Assembly (NCBI GenBank): GCA_021202275.1
Contig: JAJQDI010000018.1
Coordinates: 140,516 to 204,515 of the forward strand
Length of the DNA: 64,000 bases
Direction of reading: 5' to 3'
Source of the DNA: Bacteroides sp.
GTDB lineage: Bacteria > Bacteroidota > Bacteroidia > Bacteroidales > Bacteroidaceae
Shown in pieces: positions 35,818 to 45,105 of the stretch. Numbering within the stretch: position 1 is the stretch's first letter; each line of letters begins with the position of its first letter. Made by a program: the position numbers and the translations under genes. The notes under the pieces are model-generated. The model saw only the letters and a program-made list of their open reading frames with translations. It searched no databases and was not told where the DNA came from.

Positions 35818-37959
35818 ATGAAATACCGCTTTATCTTATATCTACTCATTCTCCTGTGCTCCTCCTGTTCTGAGGATCAGACTGGGATTCCGACCGGTCC
35901 GGATACGGGAACCGGCGAGGAGCTTACATTCCATTTCCACTTATCTGTACCCGGACTGACCGAAGTGGAGACCAGAGGGATGGCCGACAATGAATATACG
36001 ATCCGTGAAATAGACATCCTGGTCTTTCACGATGATGAATACCTGCGGCTCGCATCTGGCAGAGACCTGGTGAAGACAGCCAACGGATATAAATTTGAGA
36101 CGAATCTGTTATCTACGACTAAAGAAGTAAGGTTGTTTTTTATAGCCAATATAAGTGCCACCCTCCATGAAAATATAGACAGGCTGGAAGAACTGAATGT
36201 ACCTGTAAGTTCCGCATAGGCCAAGGAGTTGGCCTATGTACGTTACGAGAACTTTATATCCAGAAGAGATGTTTTTCCTATGTCGGGAGAATTGAGACTG
36301 AACGGTCTACAGGAGAATATGGTACTTCCCGAGATCAAAATGATGCGCGCTTTTGCGCGGCTAGACGTTTTGGCACACGAAAACACAGCCAATCGTTTCC
36401 AATTGGAGAAGGCCACGGCCTACCGCATGAACGATCTTTTTCAGATTGCTCCTGATGACGACGCATTCAGCAGCGAGACAAACGGGAATTACATCCGCGT
36501 ATCCCGCCCCAGTGTTCCGACAGATGCAAAAAAAGAGTTAACGTCTCAGGTCTATTCCGCATCAGGTAATAAGATCACTCATATATACCTTCCGGAAAGT
36601 AAAGCCTGCGATCCGGTAACAGAACAGCCTACCTGTCTGATCATTCAGGGAAAATACCAGAGCAATAGTACTCCCTCTTATTACAGGGTGGATCTGGGCC
36701 CGAAAGGATCTGCCGGAGAGGTGATACGGAATCACAAGTATACACTCACCATCACCAGTGTCACAGGACCGGGAAAATCAACGATAGATGAAGCACTTCT
36801 GGAAGCGTCCGAAGATATTAACACTTATATCATCTGGGAAGAGGACGGTTCGAATACCATATACGATAAGGACGGAAAATATATACAGACAGACAAACGT
36901 ACTTTCTCGCTCCATTTTGCCAGAGCAGCTATGGATACAGTAAGTATAGAGACCAATCTTACCGATACATATACACTGGAATGGGCAGACGAAAACGGTG
37001 ATCCCACCGGAAGTACACGGATCGGTCCCGGTGAAAGTATGTCTGACGCGGAGTTCAAAGTAAGAATATCCCCGGACGGAAAAACCATCTATGCCACTGC
37101 TTTGAAAGAGAATGAGGGCACTACCCATAAGACCCGGAAGCTACTGGGCCGGGTGGGAAATATTTTGTTCACCATGACCATTGATCAGGGTACGCGCGCA
37201 GAGAGAAGTTATGTAAAACTATACAATCCGTTGGGGTTGAACGGAGATCTGGGAGATGAGGTCATGAATGCCATAAGCAGTGATCCCATGTCAGGTTCAA
37301 TGCTTAGAGACCTGATCCGGAATGAAGAATGGTTCGGAGTCAATGGTATAGTTGCGTTTGACGGCTTCAAGATCTCCGGCCAGAACTACGAATTGCCCAT
37401 CACAAACTATCTGCTTCGGATGTTTGATGTAGTTCTAATAGGAGATGGTACTGTCGATAGAACAGATGCTACAACCACTTCTTTTATCAAACAATGGCTG
37501 GAAGATACGAGTGGTCACAATAAAGTTTTAGTAGTTTATACACGCAATATGAATCTGGTAGAAGCATTAGGTACAAGCACAGTAACCACATACGATGTAT
37601 CCTATCGGATCAGTGAAGATGCGACCGATACTTTCCTGAAAGGTCCTTTTGGGGAAGTCACAGCAAATGCCACCATCTCTACTTCCTATTCTACTACCTA
37701 CAATTTCATGAGCAGAGCAGCTAACAGTCACCTGACACCACTGCTTACAGATGCAAGTGGAAACAACATGGTAATAGCAGCCGATCTAAACAAAAAGGTA
37801 CTGTATGTGTCAGATTATTATATATTTAATGACAGTTCGGGGCTGCTGACAGGAAACGGTAAAATAGAGACGGACTTAGATCGCTTGTTCGCAAATATCT
37901 GGGCATGGATCGCTGAAACAGTATTAGGAGATATCTACGATCCGGAAGTGGCACGCTGA
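35818..37959 (+). pseudogene. Fimbrillin-like lipoprotein with C-terminal alpha/beta domain, interrupted by an in-frame TAG
   Basis: The track splits this into 133- and 576-residue ORFs, but both lie in one frame; only TAG at 36217-36219 separates them (NVPVSSA, stop, AKELAYVRYENF). The whole reads as a 713-codon gene aligning with the next gene. It has lipobox LLCSSC; fimbrillin-like domain with MMRAFARLDVLAHEN; BACON-like beta segment (TFSLHFARAAMDTVSIETN); and C-terminal domain (GLNGDLGDEVMN, FDVVLIGDGT, LFANIWAWIAETVLGD). The TAG lies in the left arm of a perfect stem-loop. It could be a recent null allele or a readthrough site. A TTG restart at 36229 would lack a signal peptide and so could not be exported normally. 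Confidence 0.82.
36215..36238 (+). promoter_or_regulatory. Perfect stem-loop spanning the in-frame TAG
   Basis: CATAGGCCAA, loop GGAG, TTGGCCTATG: 10 bp without mismatch, with the stop codon inside the left arm. It may be a readthrough signal or simply a palindrome perfected by the same mutation that made the stop. Confidence 0.55.
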
Positions 37960-38010
37960 TACCACCCGGAGAAATTTGTAACAGAAGTAAAGACAATCCT
38001 TATTGGCCAT

Positions 38011-40182
38011 ATGAAAAAGGTATTTTTATACATATTAGGTTGCATATCTTTTTTGATAGGTTTCTCCTGTTCCGAAGACCTGAAAGGGGAGGCACCCGGA
38101 ACTGAGGAAGAACAGGAGATCACTCTTTCCTTTACGCTGGCAGCCGATGCTATCCGGACCAGAGGAATGAGCGACCTGAACAGTAATGAGAACAAGATAG
38201 AAGAATTGGACGTACTTATCTTCCATCAGGATGCTTTGTACGAGAGACAGACATTTCCTTTCCATGGGAATACCGGAAGTATATCGATAAAGACTGTGGC
38301 AACCACAGAGGAAGCGACGATATGGTTCATTGCCAATTCACACACCGCCCTTTCAGCGGCTGGCCTCAGCAAGGGTGATACCAAACAGGAGGTAAAAAAA
38401 GCGCTGACCGCGGAATTTACCTCCGCAGGTACCGTCAACGGTCTATTCCCGATGTGGGGCGAATCTGTCTTTCTCAACGGGATCAGTCAGCAATCCGTAC
38501 AGACAGAGACTGCGGATGTCAGTCTGATCCGGGCATTGGCCAAGATAAATGTGAAAATAGATGATGCCGTCATATTACCGAGTGGCGTAATGGATTTTAA
38601 GTTATTGAGCATCCAGGTATTCCAGGCAAACGACCGGATACAGATCATCCCGGATGACCTAGGAGATGGCACCGAAGCCAATAAATACAAAGTATTCACT
38701 CCCAGTATTCCCGAGATGGCAGTTGCGGATATAACTACGGAAACGATCCTGAGCGGAGACGGGAAGAAGGCTGGAAACCTTTACATTCCCGAATCTTTGG
38801 ATGCGGCTACCATGTATGAAGAAAACGCGACATGGATCATTGTAGAGGCTCTCTACGACACCAATCAGCAGTCCAGTTATTATCGCCTGGATCTGAAAGA
38901 TAATAGCGGTACCCCCTTGCCTTTTCTGCGGAATAAGAATTATACGCTGAACATCAAAGAAGTCACAGGGGCAGGGTCAACCGACCCGGATGGTGCCATG
39001 CCCTACGATCTGGTAGCTTCTGTCCTGGTCTGGGACGAACTTGAGATCGGAGGAACGGAAGATTACATGACCATTGACTCACAAGTGATAGATCTGCATT
39101 TTTACAAGAATTCGACCAAAACCCTATCTGTCAGATCGGACCTCAACCTCTATACCGTACAGTTCTGTAACCAGGATGGAGACATCCTGCCCGGCACCCA
39201 GCCCGGAGAGTTGATCCTGAGTGACCGTTTCCGGGTAGAGATAGAAGACGATGGCAAGACCCTACGGGCCAGCGCACGGGAAAACAATGAAGACGATACG
39301 GTTCATACGGAATATGTACGGGTTACTTCGGGCAACATACAGTTCCTGGTAACGATCAACCAGGGTACCCGTAAGATGCGGGATTATGTAACTATCTTTA
39401 ATATTACAGGTCTGCACGGCAATCTGGGAGATGAAGTGCTCAACATAGATATCTCTTTCGAAAACAATCCTCTGAGGGTATATGGCAGAGGACTTCAGGA
39501 AATCCTGAAGAATGAGAATAATTTCGGATGGGAAGGAATCGTTCCTTTCGAAGGATTTATCATCGCAGGATTACCTTTCCAGACTAAGTTCGTACCCGCT
39601 CTGCTGGATATGTTCAATGTGGTATATATGCCGGTCGTCCCGGAATCCACCAGCGAAACAGGAAACGCAGTATCGGAAGAAGAAGCGAAATACATTGTAG
39701 ACTGGCTCGAACAGGATAAGAGCCGGATACTGGTGATCCAAAGTGACCTGGGTTCCAACCGCGTCATTCTGGACTATCTGGGGATCAATGTCAATTCTTA
39801 CAGACCTTTAATCACTACGCAATACATATTTCCGGACCGTGCTCCCCGTGCCATTATAAACGGACCTTTCGGCGTATTAGAGGATCCTATCTCTGTAGCA
39901 GGACCTGGGAACCAGGCCTACGTAAGTACTGTGGAACATCCGGAGATCACACCCGTCATAGTCAACAATACCGACGAAACACAAATGGTAGTGGGTATCG
40001 ATATGGAACGACGGATCGTTCTCTGCAGCACCATGTGGCTACACACCCGGACAATTGACGGAGGGGTACTTACCGGAAACGGGACTATCAACAATGGACA
40101 TGATAGATTGATGGCTAATATCTGGGCATGGATCGCGGAAACTGTACTGGGAGATGAACACGACCCGGACATCACATTTTAA
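38011..40182 (+). CDS. Fimbrillin-like lipoprotein with C-terminal alpha/beta domain (putative minor/tip subunit)
   Basis: 723 residues, the intact paralog of the preceding gene. Lipobox ISFLIGFSC. Residues about 30-350 are fimbrillin-like (RTRGMSDLN, ELDVLIFHQDALYE, LIRALAKINVKIDD, LYIPESLD, YTLNIKEVTGAG). Residues about 355-460 form a BACON-like Ig segment (SQVIDLHFYKNSTKTLSVRS to FLVTINQGTRK). Residues about 465-723 have alternating strands and helices (FNVVYMPVV, EEAKYIVDWLEQDKSRILVI, then RLMANIWAWIAETVLGD), suggesting a Rossmann/GATase-like fold. I know of no characterised fimbrillin with such a tail. By position (last in the operon) and size it may be a tip adhesin. It ends 17 bp from a convergent gene. 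Confidence 0.78.
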   Translation: MKKVFLYILGCISFLIGFSCSEDLKGEAPGTEEEQEITLSFTLAADAIRTRGMSDLNSNENKIEELDVLIFHQDALYERQTFPFHGNTGSISIKTVATTEEATIWFIANSHTALSAAGLSKGDTKQEVKKALTAEFTSAGTVNGLFPMWGESVFLNGISQQSVQTETADVSLIRALAKINVKIDDAVILPSGVMDFKLLSIQVFQANDRIQIIPDDLGDGTEANKYKVFTPSIPEMAVADITTETILSGDGKKAGNLYIPESLDAATMYEENATWIIVEALYDTNQQSSYYRLDLKDNSGTPLPFLRNKNYTLNIKEVTGAGSTDPDGAMPYDLVASVLVWDELEIGGTEDYMTIDSQVIDLHFYKNSTKTLSVRSDLNLYTVQFCNQDGDILPGTQPGELILSDRFRVEIEDDGKTLRASARENNEDDTVHTEYVRVTSGNIQFLVTINQGTRKMRDYVTIFNITGLHGNLGDEVLNIDISFENNPLRVYGRGLQEILKNENNFGWEGIVPFEGFIIAGLPFQTKFVPALLDMFNVVYMPVVPESTSETGNAVSEEEAKYIVDWLEQDKSRILVIQSDLGSNRVILDYLGINVNSYRPLITTQYIFPDRAPRAIINGPFGVLEDPISVAGPGNQAYVSTVEHPEITPVIVNNTDETQMVVGIDMERRIVLCSTMWLHTRTIDGGVLTGNGTINNGHDRLMANIWAWIAETVLGDEHDPDITF

Positions 40183-40199
40183 ATGATCCGTATGCAGAT

Positions 40200-41392
40200 T
40201 CACTCCTGAGAAACCCCAGGAGCAGCATATTCTACGGATCGCTGTGTAAATTTATCCACGATCAGAGCCAATGCCCCATCGCCCGTCACATTACATGCCG
40301 TACCGAAGCTATCCTGCAAAGCGAAGATAGTAATGAGTAAAGCCGTGCCTGCTTCGTCAAATCCCAATACCGCGATAATAAGTCCAAGAGAGGCCAGCAC
40401 GGTTCCACCGGGTACTCCGGGAGCACCAATAGCAAAGAATCCGAGCAACAGGATGAAGACAATCATAGTACCGGCATCGGACAGGGTACCATAGAGCAAT
40501 TGGGAAACGGTCATCACAAAGAAAACCTCCGTCAGGATAGAGCCACAGAGATGAATGTTGGCAAAAAGAGGAACGGTTATGTCTATGGTTTCTTTCCGGA
40601 TCATACCGGTCTTCCCCGCGCATTCAAGAGCCACGCCCAATGTTGCCGCGGAAGACATGGTACCCAGAGCAGTCAGATAGGCGGGTCCGTACTGCTTCAA
40701 CACCTTCCAGCCGTTACGTTTGGAGTAGAAAGAAGCCACCAGATAGAGCAACCCCAGCCAGATATAGTGACAAAGGACCACCACACCAATCACCGAGAGA
40801 AAGACAGGCAACTGGTGGGTGATGGCCCCTTCATAACTCAGTACACAGAAATTGGCAGCAACAAAAAAAAAGGAAGCACAGGCAATAAGATCTTCCGCAC
40901 CAGGGAAAGCACCATCTCCTGAAAAGAGTGCAGAAGACGGATCACGTTCCGGCTGTCTGTCCACGCCGCGGACAAGCCGACAAAAACAGATAAGACCAGA
41001 GCAGACATCACCCCCATCACCGGAGGGATCTCCAGGATAAAGACCTGCACCGGCAAACTACGCAGCCCTTCCGTAACGGGAGAGATGTTCAACCAGGGAA
41101 TCACCTCCGTACCCACCGCCATACCGAAAAAAGCAGCCCCTATAGAAGAAAAATACGCCAGAGCAAACGCAAAAAGTAAGATCCGGGAGGCTTTACTTTT
41201 CAACGAAGCGATAGAGGGAGCTACAAATCCGAAAATGATCAGTGGTACCAGGAAAAAGATCACCTGCCCACTGATCTGCCTCACAGGCAGGATGATCTTC
41301 ATGACCGGTTCTCCGGCAGTTAAGCCCAACCCAATTCCTACCGCTACTGCCAGGAGCAACTGTACCACTGTATTCTTTATTACTTTCTTCAT
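40200..41392 (-). pseudogene. Dicarboxylate/amino acid:cation symporter (DAACS), frameshifted at a T9 tract
   Basis: Two overlapping minus-strand ORFs (41392-40838 and 40964-40200) are the halves of one DAACS/SLC1-type sodium or proton symporter of about 396 codons. The first half has IFFLVPLIIFGFVAPSIASL and ends LPVLPFF. The second resumes with FVAANFCVLSYEG, the re-entrant loop LTALGTMSSAATLGVALEC and GFFAIGAPGVPGGT, and the substrate-site region DSFGTACNVTGDGALALIV. The join is a run of nine T (40863-40871 on the plus strand). Seven or ten T would give a continuous LPFFVAANF-type reading. It is either a null allele, a slippage-switchable gene, or a sequencing artefact. Confidence 0.85.
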
Positions 41393-41493
41393 TTTATCTG
41401 TTTCCGCTTATAAAGGATGTTATCACCCTACACTTCCAAAGAGGGTATCGGCTGCCGACCGCTCTCCCTCCACAAAGCGTATATGTATCCGTG

Positions 41494-41523
41494 CAAAGGT
41501 AAAACCGTTTATAAAACAACAAA
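41494..41523 (-). promoter_or_regulatory. Promoter of the symporter gene
   Basis: Minus-strand TTTG (41520-41523), 18 nt, TACCTTTG (41494-41501) followed by CAC; both boxes exact. Confidence 0.65.
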
Positions 41524-41616
41524 ATACCATGAATGTGGTAATTCATTCACCCAGATCAGGTAAGAAGAAACAAAAGGGACTTCCGATGCGCCCCGTAAGC
41601 AGAGGTGTCGCCTGGT

Positions 41617-42759
41617 TTACTTCTTCAATAATGAAATTATTTTTTTCATAATTTCCGTATTCTCCATAATTCCCCGGAACCGGTCCGAACAGGGACCATA
41701 GGCAAAAACCGGTACCATCACCGGAGAATGTCCTTTGGTAGTAAAACAGACTTCCAGTTCAGAAGAAGAAATATCTCCTCTGAGAATACTCATACCTCCG
41801 GTCTCATGATCGGCGGTCACGATCACCAGGGTCTCCCCATCCTTATCGGCAAATTTCAATGCTTCGGCAATGGCCTGGTCAAAGTCCAGGGTTTCGGTGA
41901 TCACTGTTTCCAGGTCATTGGCATGTCCACCCGTATCGATACAGGCGCCTTCTACCATCAGGAAAAAACCTTCCGAAGGTTTGTTGCTCAGAAAGTCTAT
42001 CGCATACCGGGTGGTCACCGGCAGAAAATCCGGCCGGCCATCTTTGATCAGTTTCGGTACTCCCGCAGGAGTTACATAGGCAATCCGGTCAGACTGGTGG
42101 TGCTGCGGTACAGCATGATAGTCGTGCAACACCGTGAAACCTGCCTGAGGAAGTATTTCGGTATATTCCGGAAAAACCTTCTCAAAGGTCTCCACAGATC
42201 CACCCGCCACAAAAGACAAGGAACCATCCGGCAGATCACGCAAGATCTCTCCGGCCATACTCCGTTGCGGTTGATGAGCAAAAAAAGCGGCAGGAGTAGC
42301 ACCGAAGATATGATCTGTAGTCACCACTCCGGAGACGATCCGCAGCGGAGCCAGTATCTCCGGAATATTGGCGATGCGATTGGTATCGGGATCTACCCCG
42401 ATCGCACCGTTGTAGGTCTTCTTCCCGGTCGCGTAGGCAGTACCCGATGCCGCGGAATCGGTAGTAAACCGATCGGAAGACTGGGTACGTACCATCCCCA
42501 GGGTAGGGATCTGTGTCACTGTCAACTCGTTGTCATGAGTAAACATCGTGGCGGCCAGCTGGTTGATACCCATGCCGTCACCAATCATCAGAATGATATT
42601 CTTTACCGGTTTCTGTACACCATCTACTTCACCCGCGGGCCGATAGATCTCATGCCGGAGTTCGTTTCTGTACGTGGAGATGACTCCTTGTTGCGCATTC
42701 AAAGAGATAAATGACAACAAGGCAATGCAGATACTAAAAAAGAGTTTGGGGGTTTTCAT
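41617..42759 (-). CDS. Alkaline phosphatase (PhoA family)
   Basis: Periplasmic phosphomonoesterase, 380 residues. Signal peptide LFFSICIALLSFISLNAQ. Seen: IGDGMGINQLAA (metal Asp), the nucleophile region TDSAASGTAYATGKKTYNGAIG, VEGACIDTGGHANDLE (metal ligands; the family usually has Trp before the Gly-His part), VTADHETGGMSIL, and TKGHSPVMVPVFAYGP. All zinc and magnesium ligands expected of the family appear to be present. It lies on the minus strand upstream of the symporter with a 224-bp gap, and about 420 bp downstream of the ROK kinase gene. No Pho-box-like repeat was recognised. Confidence 0.93.
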   Translation of the reverse strand: MKTPKLFFSICIALLSFISLNAQQGVISTYRNELRHEIYRPAGEVDGVQKPVKNIILMIGDGMGINQLAATMFTHDNELTVTQIPTLGMVRTQSSDRFTTDSAASGTAYATGKKTYNGAIGVDPDTNRIANIPEILAPLRIVSGVVTTDHIFGATPAAFFAHQPQRSMAGEILRDLPDGSLSFVAGGSVETFEKVFPEYTEILPQAGFTVLHDYHAVPQHHQSDRIAYVTPAGVPKLIKDGRPDFLPVTTRYAIDFLSNKPSEGFFLMVEGACIDTGGHANDLETVITETLDFDQAIAEALKFADKDGETLVIVTADHETGGMSILRGDISSSELEVCFTTKGHSPVMVPVFAYGPCSDRFRGIMENTEIMKKIISLLKK

Positions 42760-43131
42760 AAAACAGTTTTTAGTTTTTAATTCGTATGATTTTTATATAA
42801 GTTTACTTATCATTAATCATGTACCCCCCAAATGTGTATGCCTGACAAAAGGCGCTCCTTCCCGTCAGAATCTCTATCGAAAAAGACATCGGCTCAGCCC
42901 CGGATACCAATCACCTGTGGCATCTTTATACCCGGTTAAAAACCGGGAGTGAAAATAATCATTTACTTCGTAACCACGAAGAAATGCTGCATCTTTTTTA
43001 TACCTCAACTTCTTTTTCCATACACAATACTCACAGATTCCAATGGATAAGGTATAGATCGGTTAGGCTGATCACCCCGTCAAACAGTCTGAGTGACACT
43101 TTTTCTGCTTCAGTGGTGTGTAAAACAAACA
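42760..43131. other. Gene-free gap before alkaline phosphatase
   Basis: No coding ORF is evident. A small perfect hairpin CCCGGTT-AAA-AACCGGG lies at 42931-42947. The alkaline phosphatase promoter should be in the AT-rich part near 42760-42830, but no exact box was found. Confidence 0.4.
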
Positions 43132-43154
43132 GCCCTGCTTCCGGGAAGCAGGGC
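43132..43154 (-). terminator. Terminator of the ROK kinase gene
   Basis: GCCCTGCTT-CCGGG-AAGCAGGGC, 9-bp perfect stem, followed on the minus strand by TGTTTGTTTTA; 29 nt after the stop. Confidence 0.65.
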
Positions 43155-43182
43155 CGCATGGTATCTTATAAGAAATCCCGTA

Positions 43183-44157
43183 TCAATCCCGGAGCTCCCA
43201 GGCAAGTGCACTGGCACCCAGTACCGCCGCATCCGAGTCTTTGAGTTCGGATACCAGCAATTTGGCTTTCCCTTTGAACACCTGCAGTACATTGGAATCG
43301 ATAGATTCCTGTATCGGTTTCATGATCAGATCACCGGACTTGGCCAGGCCACCGAAAAACACAATAGCCTCCGGACTGGAGAAAGCGATGAAGTCGGCCA
43401 ATGCCTCTCCCAACAATTCACCCGTAAATTTGAAGATCTCAGCAGCCAGTTCATCTCCCTGAATGGCCGCATCAAATACATCCTTGGAAGTGATACTTTC
43501 CGCCGGGATATTGCGCAGCAAACTCTGGTCGGTACGCGCAGCCAGCAATTCACGTGCCGTACGTGCCACACCGGTAGCCGAGCAATAAGTTTCCAGACAA
43601 CCGTGACGGCCACAACCGCAAAGGCGTCCATTCTGACGACGCATGATCACGTGTCCCAACTCACCGGCAAAACCATCGTGCCCATATACCACCTGCCCAT
43701 TGATCACGATACCGCTACCGACACCCGTACCCAGCGTAATCATGATAAAGTCTTTCATCCCCCGGGCAGCACCATATGTCATTTCACCTACAGCGGCAGC
43801 ATTGGCATCGTTGGTCAGAGCAGTAGGAATGCCCAGACGCTCTTCAAACAAAGCAGCCAGAGGCACCATCCCTTTCCAGGGAAGATTGGGAGCAAATTCT
43901 ATCGTTCCGGAATAATAGTTTCCATTGGGTGCACCAATACCGATCCCTTTGATCTTCTCCACACCCCCCTGAGCCAGGATCAGAGGAAGAAGATTTTTAC
44001 AAACCTCATCCACATAATTCTCCACTTCGGTATAGGACTGCGTTTTTACGGCTCCGCTCGCCAGGATCGAACCACGCGCGTCGACAATGCCAAAAACGGT
44101 ATTTGTACCGCCTACGTCAATACCGACCACGTACTGTTTCTCCACATTTGAATTCAT
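43183..44157 (-). CDS. ROK-family sugar kinase (glucokinase type)
   Basis: 324 residues. Seen: ATP-binding VGIDVGGTNTVFGIVD; catalytic Asp in PTALTNDANAAAVGEMTYGA; LGTGVGSGIVINGQVV; the ROK zinc motif GELGHVIMRRQNGRLCGCGRHGCLE; and a C-terminal FFGGLAKSGD. The pattern EFAPNLPWKG is common in ROK glucokinases, so I infer glucose (or a similar hexose) phosphorylation to hexose 6-phosphate. No helix-turn-helix is present, so it is an enzyme rather than a ROK repressor. Monocistronic, divergent from the efflux operon. Confidence 0.92.
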   Translation of the reverse strand: MNSNVEKQYVVGIDVGGTNTVFGIVDARGSILASGAVKTQSYTEVENYVDEVCKNLLPLILAQGGVEKIKGIGIGAPNGNYYSGTIEFAPNLPWKGMVPLAALFEERLGIPTALTNDANAAAVGEMTYGAARGMKDFIMITLGTGVGSGIVINGQVVYGHDGFAGELGHVIMRRQNGRLCGCGRHGCLETYCSATGVARTARELLAARTDQSLLRNIPAESITSKDVFDAAIQGDELAAEIFKFTGELLGEALADFIAFSSPEAIVFFGGLAKSGDLIMKPIQESIDSNVLQVFKGKAKLLVSELKDSDAAVLGASALAWELRD

Positions 44158-44331
44158 GATATTCTGTTTAAAGGGTTAGTTATTATTTTTTAATGCACAC
44201 AAATAACGCAAAGAAGATCGACTCTTCAAAATGTTTTTTTTAAAAAAGTTCAGGCATCTTGCAACTTTTCGTACCTTGCGTGCGTCTAATAGTCAAAATG
44301 AGTAGAAATATGCAATTAAACCTACTACGGA

Positions 44332-45048
44332 GTGATACATTTAGAAGATATTAACAAGACTTACTACAACGGAGCACCGCTACATGTACTGAAAGGGATC
44401 AACCTGGATATTGAAAAAGGAGAATTTGTATCTATCATGGGAGCATCGGGCTCCGGAAAATCCACCTTACTTAATATATTAGGAATACTTGACAACTACG
44501 ATACGGGCAATTACTACCTCAATGACGTACTGATCAGGGACCTGAGTGAGACCAAAGCGGCCAGTTACCGCAACCGCATGATCGGGTTCATCTTCCAGTC
44601 GTTCAACCTGATCTCCTTTAAAGACGCGATGGAGAATGTGGCTCTTCCGCTGTTCTATCAGGGGGTCAGCCGGAAGAAGCGCAACAAACTGGCCATGGAA
44701 TACCTGGACCGGCTGGGTCTGAAAGACTGGGCCCACCACATGCCCAACGAGATGAGCGGCGGACAGAAGCAGCGCGTAGCCATTGCCCGGGCACTGATCA
44801 CACAACCCCAGATCATTCTGGCCGACGAACCCACCGGAGCACTAGACAGCAAGACCTCGGTAGAAGTGATGGATATCCTGAAAGAACTTCACAACGACGG
44901 GATGACCCTGATCGTAGTAACCCACGAAAGTGGAGTGGCCAATCAGACCAACAAGATCATACATATCAAAGATGGGATCATCGAACGGATCGAAGAGAAC
45001 CACGACCACGACGCGTCGCCTTTCGGCAAAGACGGGTTCATGAAATAA
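44332..45048 (+). CDS. ABC transporter ATP-binding protein (MacB/LolD type)
   Basis: 238 residues; starts with GTG (MIHLEDINKTYYNG). No in-frame ATG lies upstream, and the protein start fits the family. Walker A GASGSGKSTLLN, Q-loop IFQSFNL, signature EMSGGQKQRVAIARAL, Walker B IILADEPTGALD, and His in VVTHE. First gene of an operon with two MacB-type permeases, a HlyD-type adaptor and a TolC-type channel, together forming a tripartite efflux system. The substrate is unknown; MacB relatives export macrolides, peptides or toxins. Confidence 0.94.
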   Translation: MIHLEDINKTYYNGAPLHVLKGINLDIEKGEFVSIMGASGSGKSTLLNILGILDNYDTGNYYLNDVLIRDLSETKAASYRNRMIGFIFQSFNLISFKDAMENVALPLFYQGVSRKKRNKLAMEYLDRLGLKDWAHHMPNEMSGGQKQRVAIARALITQPQIILADEPTGALDSKTSVEVMDILKELHNDGMTLIVVTHESGVANQTNKIIHIKDGIIERIEENHDHDASPFGKDGFMK

Positions 45049-45105
45049 TTTCCCAGTACAAACAAGCGCCATACCGGATGGTATGCACATCTTATATTAC
45101 TACCT

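Noticed and set aside
43093-44151. 352-codon plus-strand ORF
   Set aside because: Antisense to the ROK kinase, whose motifs are complete.
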